From Willaertia magna (Eukaryota > Heterolobosea > Eutetramitea > Acrasida > Naegleriidae), in the NCBI GenBank assembly GCA_902984215.1, contig CADWAF010001853.1, positions 1 to 27,556 on the forward strand: DNA of 27,556 nt, written 5' to 3'. Below the pieces are notes generated by a model. The model searched no databases and was not told the DNA's origin. It worked only from the letters and a program-made list of their open reading frames with translations. Shown one piece after another: positions 19,708-27,556 of the stretch. Within the stretch, counting starts at the first letter, position 1. The number at the start of each line of letters is the position of its first letter. Position numbers and translations under genes: made by a program.

Positions 19708-19940
19708 TAATTGTAAAATAAAACTTTTTTTTTTATTTTTTTAAAATTATTTGACCCATAAATTTCTTGTAATTTGTTGTTTTTGTAATTTATGGCTTTC
19801 TTTATATCAATCTCTAGAAGTTTAATAAATATATATTTAAATTTCTTAATTGGAAGAAATAATTTAATTAAATTCGTTTTTTTTATGTTTTATTTTAATT
19901 TAGAATTTTTTTTTTGAAAAAAAATATTTTAACAATAACA

Positions 19941-22085
19941 ATGAAAAACATACAAACTATTGCATCAACAAGAACAAGAAAAATTAGGAAACTTAAAGAT
20001 AACGTGTTCCAGGACAATATAAATAGAGCTGAACAAGAAGAAAGGAAAAGAAAAAGAGAATACAAGAAGAATTCAACAAAGAAAATTAAAGAACAAATAG
20101 AAGAAGAAGAACTGGAAAAAGAATTAATTGAATTGGAAGAAGAAAATGTTGAAGATTTTGAAGGATATAGATTTGATTTAACAATAAGAGAAGAAAGAGA
20201 AAGAGAAGAAAGAAGAGGTTTAGCCGAAAAAAATATAGTATAAACTTATAGTTTAGTACAGTTAATCTTTGATTTAGTTTATTCAACTTCATCTTTACAA
20301 GCAAGTATCCTGACACTTATTTCTCAAGAAGAAGAAACAGGCAAATAAAAGGAGAGCTAAAATGCTTTGTAAGTAATAATTTCAACAAAAAAGACTACAA
20401 TTACCTGTATAATTAAGAAACATAAAATTTCACCAAAGAAAGAAGAAAAAAAGAAAGAAGAAATTGAAAGTAAAAAGAAAGTTTTGCCTTTTTTAGATTT
20501 TAACACCGAAAATTATGATTTTTCTAATCTTCAAGTTAGCAAAGAAATAACTTCAAATAGAATAGTAACGTCTATTAAATTAAAAAAAGCATCAAACAAA
20601 ACAAAAAAAAACAACATGAAACAAGATTTTATAAAAATGTCCTATCTAGGGATGATTTAATTTTCACAACAATAACGATTATTAACTATTTAAAAAATTT
20701 AAAAGATTTACATTAGAAAGATAAAGTTGAATTGATATTTAAAAACAACAACAATACTTACCTCAGTGTATTTTGTTACATTTATAATTTTTATTCTATA
20801 CATTCATCCTTAAGTAACAATTATATTATAGGTTTTGCTTCCAAAACAGTAAAAGATTTAATTATTTTTATTAAATCTTTATATAAAGAATTACTAATTG
20901 TTGCGGGTATGTTTTTTGGAAAGTTTTTGCATTTAGTGACTTTATTAAAATTTTTGGAGCTAAATGAAATCGTGACGAACAAAAGGGAATAATAAGAGGA
21001 TTGATGTAAATGATGAAGTAAAAATTGTATTAGACTTTAGTAATAGGAAATTTAACGATTTATTCAAACAAATTGCCTGTAATCATTTAACTAAAAGTGA
21101 AGGTAAAATATTTTGTATTTATATTATTGGCAAAGAAATAGTTAAAAGTAAATCTAGTAATGGTTGGATTGTTGGAAATATTATTTATTTTCATAATATG
21201 GATAAATTAGTAGAGTTTGAGTTAAGGGAAGATGAATTAGAAATTTTACATATACACTTATTTAAGTTTTCAACAGAACTTCCTTTGTTAAATATAGAAA
21301 GAATATGTTTTAAATCTATAGAGTTTTATTTCTAGCCAAAAGTAGTGCAAGAATTAGGTAGTAATGACTTACAATAGGAAAAAACTTGTGCTTTTTTTTT
21401 AAAAGCAATAAATAATAGCGAAACAAAAAAGAGTGCTTCAACAACACCATCTCTTTCCCCAATTCTCTCCAAAAAAGATAACAATTATTTAATGTTACCT
21501 TTTATAACAGAATAAAACACAGTTGTTTTAGAAGAAAATATTCAATTAAGAAAAGTATTTTTATTAAAGTTGTGTACTTATTATAAGAAACAATATGAAG
21601 CGATAAAGTATAAATATGATAAAGCTTTAGGAATTATAGAAAATTTTGAGGAATTATGGAAGAATATTATGTTTTGACAAAGTCAAAGTAATAAATTCCT
21701 TAAAAATATTGATGCTTTGAAGTTAGAAGAAAATATTTTAAATATTGATACATTTTATTATAAGTTTGATTCTGGTAATGTTATTAATGTAGATAGAAAT
21801 ATTTTAAAGAAGCTTATTGAGAAGACGCAAAGATATGAAAGATATTATTTAATTGTTAATTTATTATTTAATAAGGATTATACTTTTACAACTGTTGAAC
21901 AATTATTTAAGTTGGATCCTTCTGAAAGAAATGAGATATTTACTGTGGATTTTAAAATTGAAAAGATAATTGCGGGAATAAAAAATATTGAATTTAAACA
22001 AAATATCAAAACTTTCATACAAACAAGAAAGGAAGCGTTAGAAGAAAAGTTTAGATATGATGAAAAGAAAGAAAATAATAATTAA
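19941..22085 (+). CDS. Gene A of unit 1, unknown protein of about 715 residues, two frame breaks
   Basis: ATG 19941 starts 'MKNIQTIASTRTRKIRKLKD'. A strongly charged coiled coil follows (residues 30-100, 'EEEELEKELIELEEENVE'), then a Lys-rich linker. The frame leaves near an A run at 20604-20612 and returns near 20990. After that it is open to 22085. Conserved blocks shared with the unit 2 copy are 'TVKDLIIFIKSL', 'IIGKEIVK', 'FELREDELEILHIHLFK' and 'KYKYDKALGIIENFEELW'. TAA/TAG occur in frame at several places, and one TGA at 21675 ('IMF-TGA-QSQ'). I recognise no domain; the layout (coil, then helical globular region) would suit a structural or DNA-packaging partner, but nothing shows it. 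It follows XY by about 230 bp on the same strand. Confidence 0.6.
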
Positions 22086-22180
22086 GAGCAAAAGAAAACA
22101 GAGAGCAAAAGAAAGAATTACTTAGCTAAGTTGTTTTAAATATATTAAGTTTTTGTTTATTTTAATTTTTTTTAATTTGA

Positions 22181-22352
22181 GACATTGTGTTTTTGAGTTA
22201 GTTTTTTGGATATTGTTTTTTGAGTAGTGTTTTGGACATTGTGTTTTTGAGTTAGTTTTTCATGATTAGGAATGAATTAGAAATTTTATTTTTTTTTTAA
22301 TTTAGGACATTATGTTTTTTGAGTATTATTTTAAACATTGTGTTTTTTCACG
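22181..22352 (+). repeat. Minisatellite, 26-28 bp units
   Basis: Units start with 'gacattgtgtttttgag' or close variants at 22181, 22209, 22235, 22306 and 22334, spaced 26 or 28 bases apart with one gap. The repeat sits at the 3' end of unit 1. Two similar words occur at 7629 and 7653, at the end of the Hsp90 pseudogene. Confidence 0.7.
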
Positions 22353-22369
22353 ATTTAATTGTAGATTTT

Positions 22370-22720
22370 ATACACATTTCTAATAAAAAAATTCTGTTAA
22401 ACAGATTTTTTTTCTGTTTTTCATAATGTATATAGTATTTTTTTTCTGTTACACTTAACTAAAATAACATAAAAATTACGTAAAAACATAGAGGATCATG
22501 TTGTAATAAAAAAAATTAACTTAAGTTACCTCTAATCTTTTCTTATCTACTGTAATCTCTCACCTAAACCACTGTGTATGTATTTACTTTACAAAAAGTG
22601 GACAATTAGCTTTCAAGCTTAAATTTTTTTAGTTTTTTTTTAAGCTTTTTTTGATAGACCAAATTTAAATTTGGGACTATATAAATCTTACATCTATTAC
22701 CATACAGCTAGAATGTTATT
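22370..22720 (-). mobile_element. tRNA-related SINE-like repeat, copy c
   Basis: On the minus strand, 'tagctgtatggt' (22699-22710) is a decayed A box (about 9 of 12). The palindrome 'ccaaatttaaatttgg' (22659-22674) lies where the T arm and B box should be. An A-rich spacer follows, then 'tttaagcttgaaagc' and 'ttttgtaaagt', the shared core of copies a and b. It lies between unit 1 and unit 2 of the multi-gene element. Confidence 0.45.
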
Positions 22721-22826
22721 TAACAATTAATAAAGATTCTTAATAAAACTCAAAAAAGAACAACATAACACAATAAAAAGATTACAAAAAATTATAAAAC
22801 AATGTTATTGAAATAAAATCAATAAT

Positions 22827-24281
22827 TTATTAATAATATACATATATTTGTAAACGCGAATATATTTATTTGGTTAATTATTAAAAGTTTTTAACTTAAA
22901 AACAGGCATAAAATTACTTAATTTATTCCTTTTAATAATTACCACTTGTTCACTATTAATATTTATTTTCTTTTTATACTTAAATTTAATTTCTAAATCA
23001 AATATTATTGATAACTTTGTTTCTAATTATAAAAAGGAAATACATATTTAACTTTTTTTACATTTATCTTATCTTTATCTTTATTTATAAATTATGTCAT
23101 ATTCCTCTTTTTTCTTTATTTTATTAATTTCTGCTTCATCATTTGTAATTAAGGTTATTGGATATATTATTTTTCTTTTATATATATTCCATTACTCTTT
23201 AAATCAATTAACTCTTTAAAAAAGATTTTATAAAAATGTTTAATTCAATTTTATAAAGTATACTTAGAAATATTGCAAATAAAAAATTATTTTCAATTTT
23301 TTTCCTTTCAAAAGATTCAAATTCATTCATTTGTATAAATATTAGATAAAAACTTATTGCAGATTTTTTAAAAGAGCTTATACTATTAACATTTAACATA
23401 AAAAAGTAAGTATTTTCATTATTTTTTATAAAACTGTAAATATTATTCCTGTAATTAAAACTGTCATATATATCATTTATATATTTATCTGGTTTTTCAT
23501 TATTGTTTTAAAGAATCTTTAAAATAATTTAACTTCTTTTTATAATCTTTATAAAAATTAATTTTCATTTCAAGTTGATTAGCAAAAAATCTGTAAAAAA
23601 AATAATTACAAGCTCCATTATTATATAAACATATGCCATTTTCATTATTAAAAAATAATCATGACATTCTTTGTAATAATAAACTTACATATTTTTTTGA
23701 ATACCATAGTAAACAAAATAATTTTTTACTATTAATAAACTTCTAATATCTACTATATCGCTTCTTGAGTAATAATTGTTTACTGTGTTGTCTAATATTT
23801 TTTGTAATAATTAAACAATAGTTTTATATTCTTAATTGAACATCTTGCTTTTAAAATAAATATTAAAATTTCTACTATTATTTCTTCTATTTTTTTATTT
23901 GTTAATATATTATTAAAATCAAATAAAAAATAAAAGTAGCCACAATATATTGAAGAATTATCACTTACTTCACTTTCTGCATCACTTTTAGTATCATTTT
24001 TGTTATTAATAAATTGATCTCTATACTTGTTATACACTTTATTAAAATAATCTTTTTCTCTTTCTAATATATCTATTTCTTCATTTAATTCATCTTCTTC
24101 TTCATTAGAATTTTCTTCTGATTCTTTCTTTTTATTGTTAAATTTTTCTGTTTTATAACAATCTAAACTTCCTAAATGACCAAAAGAAAAATTATTTTAG
24201 TTACTATCTTCAAGTAAGGTAAATGTTAACTAATAAAAATTATTAAACGCTTATTCTTTTTAATTTGTTATATTTTTCCAT
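22827..24281 (-). pseudogene. tnp2-like transposase paralogue, internally deleted
   Basis: The N-terminal 'NNFSFGHLGS' matches 'NDFSFDHYTL' of the copy at 12603-14869. 'NVNSISSFKKSAISFYLIFI' matches 'NGNSISSFKKSNLSFFFIFV'. The C-terminal 'DLEIKFKYKKK' matches 'NLELKFKHKKK'. The central D.PAR and D.MH blocks are missing: sequence jumps from the segment after 'IELNIFIK' to the C-terminus. A Gln codon CAA in the full copy is TAA here ('SN-TAA-NNFSF'). An N-terminal helical region ('IIVEILIFILKARCS') resembles the N-terminal part of this protein family and is absent from the other copy. There are several frame breaks, including one near the start. It is not expected to be catalytic. Confidence 0.65.
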
Positions 24282-24362
24282 TTTTTTCTGTTTAAATAAA
24301 AAAAATAAATGTTTAAAAATTTTTATAAATATTTAAAAATAGAATATTTAAATATTTAGGCT

Positions 24363-24930
24363 TGTTCAATTAATTTTAACCATATTATAAAAAAAATAGC
24401 ATCAAAGAAAAGTAGTCTTCGTATTTTCTTGTTTTTGCAAGTTCCGATTATAAAGTATGGAGGAAAATACTACATATCAACTATAGACCTAAAGTTCTAT
24501 TTAGGTTATAATCAATAAGTTATAAATTATTTAAAAATATATAGAGTGTCCAATTCTATTAGATACAAAATAATTACATTAGAAAACGAAAAAAAACAAT
24601 CAAAAAACTTTATACAGAATTGTTATCTTATAAATTGTTTATTATAAAAAAAAAGATAAACACATAGTGTTAAACAAATATAGAATGAATCATGGCTTAT
24701 TAATGTTTAAACTTGATGATTATTTGACTTTTATAAAAAAATCTTTAAAACAAATTCAAAATTATATTGAAGAAAATGATTATTTAATTTATAAGCAGTT
24801 CTATTCTTTTGATAGAACAATCTCGGAGAACAATATATATGATATAAAAAATTACAAATGTATCATTAATATTGATCAAAACATAGTAATATTTTTAGTT
24901 GAAAAAAAAAGTTTCTTTTTTTTTATTTAA
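24363..24930 (+). CDS. Small unknown gene, possible DNA-binding N-terminus
   Basis: Frame 0 gives 'VPIIKYGGKYYISTIDLKF' then 'YLGYNQQVINYLK' with only one TAA, and breaks at an A run near 24650. Frame 1 then continues 'NHGLLMFKLDDYLTFIKKSL' to TAA at 24928-24930. The segment with 'KYYISTIDLKFYLGY' is reminiscent of the start of Bro-N/KilA-N DNA-binding domains, but I hold this loosely. A competing reading in frame 1 from an ATG at 24457 contains many TAA/TAG in its first half and is less likely. There is no counterpart at the same place in unit 1. Start not determined. Confidence 0.4.
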
Positions 24931-25063
24931 AATAAAATTGTCAATCATTTCCAATATTCTAATGGACACTAGAACTAATTTTTAAAAAAAGTAAAATGCA
25001 ATAAAAATAAATATAAAACTAATAATATTAAATAATTTATTTTAAAAAAATAAAAAAACAACA

Positions 25064-26401
25064 ATGTATAAAAGTCACAAAACAAGATATTTTCATTACA
25101 ATTTATCAAATGTAAATGATCAATCATCTTCTCTTCACAAAGAAGAAGAATTAAAGTAGTCAACAAGTACTAATTAACTACTTTCTCTTCCAACAACAAT
25201 CAGATGGCCAACTTCAAGTAATAATCAACCACCTCTTCCTCCAGAACATGAGTCAAATTCTAATTAACCTTGTTTTAAAAGAAAAAAAGAATATTCTTTT
25301 ATTAGAATTGAACTTAATTCAAAGAAAAGAAAGAATGTATTAGGGGAACACTATTATTTTTATAGCGTTCCTAATATATAAAAAAGATATAAACAATAAA
25401 GTTTACAGTTAAAGTTATCACCAGAAATATTATTTAGAAGACAAATATTAGAGAAAAGTAAGAGGGTTGATAAAGTAAAGTTGTTAATATAAATAAAAAG
25501 AAGAACAAAAAAACTGAAATTTAATTTAGTGCAGCGAGTGCCTATTAAAGTATTAAAAGTATATACTGGAGAACTGACTGTTTATAAAGAGTCAGTTTAT
25601 TCTAATATGATATTAAAATCATTTTTCAATAAATATGAAGATGCAAGATTTAGTAGAAATGAATATTCTAGTATTTATGAATATTATAATGCAATTAATA
25701 ACATTATTAATAAATAGATAAACAAAAGTGAATACGATTTATTGTTTACTCCAAGAGAAAAAAAAGAATATTATATGTATTATTTCAACAAATTATATGA
25801 GAGGAATAGAAATTTTATTAAGAATTTACCAAAAACAACATTTACTTTATTTAAAAAACTCAAAATCAATACATTTAGAGTATTTGTTTATATAAATTAC
25901 AATATATATTTTTTAGTAACTTTAAGTAGTAGAAAAAATATTATTAGGAATGATTCAAATCATATGATTTTTAATTTGATTAATAATTATAATATTTATA
26001 GATCATCAACTTTTTTTGATTTACAACAATGCTCTCTAATTGCGCTATATTTAACAAAAATAATGACTGAAAGTAATGACAAATTGGTAAAAAAAATAAT
26101 ATGTTATATGTATTTTAGGTTTTAAAATTCTCTTGTTTTCAAAAAAGATTTCAATAGAGTTGAAGCACAAGTAGAAAATTATTTAAACAAGTTAGATGAA
26201 ATTTTAAGGAAATATAAAAATTTTTGTTTTATGTTTTTTGAAATTGTTAATACTTATTTATTTACTCAAGGTCTTAACTTTAAATGTTTAATACAAAAAG
26301 GATTAATGAACGTTATTTAATGTGTAGTAGTTGTGCGTCGTTATTTGTGTGATGAATTAAAGCAAAATATATGTTTTATTTTATACAAATTTCATATCTA
26401 A
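25064..26401 (+). CDS. Gene XY of unit 2, uninterrupted, unknown protein of 445 residues
   Basis: From ATG 25064 the frame is open for 445 codons when TAA/TAG are Gln: nine internal TAA/TAG, no TGA, no frame break. The start is 'MYKSHKTRYFHYNLSNVND', then a Ser/Asn/Pro-rich disordered region ('SSNNQPPLPPEHESNSN'), a basic region ('KRRTKKLKFN') and a helical globular part. 'FNKLYERNRNF', 'KKLKINTFRVFVYINY' and 'FMFFEIVNTYLF' align with the unit 1 gene. The TAA at 26399-26401 is taken as the stop because gene A of this unit has an ATG at 26406, four bases later, in another frame. It is the best-preserved gene of the window. Function is unknown; conservation beside a transposase suggests a role in the element's life cycle. 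Confidence 0.65.
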
Positions 26402-26405
26402 AGTT

Positions 26406-27556
26406 ATGGTAAAAGAAATTAATAAACTATTAATAAATGTAACATTAGTATTAGATTTTTTATATATAGTTAATAGAAAAAAAAGCAATATTTACTTTAA
26501 AGAGTAAAAAAACTTACGTTATAATTTTATGTACTATTTACAACTTTTTTAGGACACTTTTAAAAAGTAATACAACTATTTTAGAAAGCTTTACTACAAG
26601 AACATTGAAAGATTTAATTATTTTTATTAAATCTTTAGATAATATAGAATTTGCTACATTTATTGATACTTTTAATACATTTAAAAACATTTTGATTTTA
26701 ATTAAGTTTATTAAAAGAACAAAGAAATTAAAATATCTAAATGCTGATAAATTAGATGTAGATAATGAAGTATAAATAGCAATGTTTATTAAACAAGAAA
26801 CATTTGATGCTGTTATAAGAGAAATATTATTATATTACTTTGAAATTGTTTGGAAATTACTGTATAGGTAAAAAAAAGATAGTAAAAGTTGGATTAAAAG
26901 TAGAAGATAAATATTTAGTTAAAGATATTATGTTTTATAACAACTGTGAAAAGATTAAAGAAATAGAATTGAGAAGTAAAACTGAATTAAAAATTCATTT
27001 TATGTATTTATTTAAGAGAATTGGCTTTAATAGACTTTTAAACATTTTAAAAACTGTTAAAAAGAATTTTACACCACTAATAACTTTATCAGTACAACAA
27101 CAAGTACAAGCATTAATAATTACAACGCTATCCATTTAAAAACTACTTGTTATTGAAGAATTTGTAACTTTAGAAGAAGTACAACAAATAATTACTGAAC
27201 ATAGTTCAAAAATTTTAGTTCTTTAAATAATTTTTTTGAAACTAATAGTGTACAAAAACAGTTATTTAAATTTTTACATAAAGATTCTCATTTTAATAAA
27301 CAGAATTTAAATAAACTATCAAACATTTTAGAAGTAACTTCTTTTTACAAAAAAAGCTATAAGCTCTAAAGAGAAGTATAAAAAAGCAACGTTAATGATT
27401 GAAACATTTAATGAATTATATAGTAATATTAATAAGCAAAAAATTCTAAACAAATAAACAAGATATCAAAAGAATTTCAATGAAGAAAGAAATAGATATT
27501 GTTGAAAGAAATTATTATTGTAGATTTATTTTTGGGAGAGTTTGTGATATTAATAA
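26406..27556 (+). CDS. Gene A of unit 2, partial, frame breaks
   Basis: ATG 26406 starts 'MVKEINKLLINVTLVLDFLY', aligning with an internal part of the unit 1 protein. The frame changes near 26553, 26860, 27220 and 27350. Shared blocks are 'TLKDLIIFIKSL' (26607 onward), 'YCIGKKKIVKVG', 'EIELRSKTELKIHFMYLFK' and 'KEKYKKATLMIETFNELY'. The coiled-coil N-terminus of the unit 1 protein (about 200 residues) is absent, so either this copy is N-terminally shorter or the unit 1 gene gained the coil. It runs off the right edge. No domain recognised. Confidence 0.55.

Larger units (their letters stand above)
12603..22090. mobile_element. Multi-gene DNA element, unit 1 (transposase-like, XY, A), with nested insertion
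   Basis: Three genes recur in the same order and orientation in a second unit at 22827-27556: a minus-strand tnp2-like gene, then plus-strand XY, then plus-strand A. Homology between units is visible in the proteins (for example 'TVKDLIIFIKSL' versus 'TLKDLIIFIKSL') and persists into the DNA at the transposase 3' end. Unit 1 contains a 2.46-kb integrase transposon inside XY that unit 2 lacks. Element ends, terminal inverted repeats and target duplications were not found, so the borders given are those of the genes. Confidence 0.6.
22827..27556. mobile_element. Multi-gene DNA element, unit 2 (cut by window edge)
   Basis: It repeats the order of unit 1: transposase-like gene on minus, then XY and A homologues on plus, with an extra small gene at 24363-24930 between. 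Protein similarity to unit 1 is low to moderate, so the two units are old relatives rather than a recent tandem duplication. Ends were not identified. Confidence 0.55.

Noticed and set aside
20086..20316. Leu/Phe-rich minus-strand open frame opposite gene A
   Set aside because: It is the antisense shadow of the Glu/Lys coiled coil.
20600..21000. Introns explaining the frame changes in gene A
   Set aside because: Coding similarity to the unit 2 copy runs through the shift points without a gap and no GT...AG interval is needed; homopolymer indels suffice.
24457..24666. ATG-initiated reading from 24457 in frame 1
   Set aside because: It needs about ten TAA/TAG in its first 75 codons, while frame 0 over the same bases needs one and looks more protein-like.

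Overview
The window is very AT-rich eukaryotic DNA, probably from a ciliate and probably germline-type (micronuclear), repeat-laden sequence. The main reason is the genetic code. TAA and TAG fall inside long, otherwise coherent reading frames. In an Hsp90-like fragment, two consecutive TAA codons (7435-7440) sit at the conserved Gln-Gln of the family, so TAA/TAG read as glutamine. TGA also occurs in frame. In two places it lines up with a tryptophan TGG of a related copy, and in another with a TAG codon, so it is either a Trp codon or the product of TGG-to-TGA decay. Almost every older gene carries frame breaks, many at A or T runs.

Layout. 1-234 (-): start of a possible F-box-like gene. 240-4905 (+): a nearly full-length APE-type LINE with ORF1 and an endonuclease/reverse-transcriptase ORF2. 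5158-5550: unknown coding-like stretch. 5560-6066: tRNA-related SINE-like repeat. 6387-7620: mosaic of two housekeeping pseudogenes, UDP-glucose pyrophosphorylase then Hsp90. 7890-8969: unknown gene. 8985-10984 (-) and 11455-12375 (+): two more, truncated LINE copies, separated by a second SINE-like copy.

From 12.6 kb to the right edge lie two diverged, tandem copies of one multi-gene element that I cannot match to a described transposon. Each copy has a minus-strand gene resembling tnp2/CACTA-type transposase (Transposase_21 plus DUF4218 regions), then two plus-strand genes of unknown function, here called XY and A. Copy 1 (12603-22090) keeps the full transposase-like gene but its catalytic aspartates look like asparagines. 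Copy 2 (22827 to the edge) has lost the catalytic part of the transposase but keeps an uninterrupted 445-codon XY gene with A starting four bases after it.

Nested inside XY of copy 1 is a compact 2.46-kb transposon (15738-18200). It has about 37-bp terminal inverted repeats and one minus-strand gene for a retroviral/Ginger-like integrase: zinc-binding region, DDE core and C-terminal SH3-like segment. A minisatellite and a third SINE-like copy separate the two units.

Family assignments come from motif recognition by eye. No search was run.
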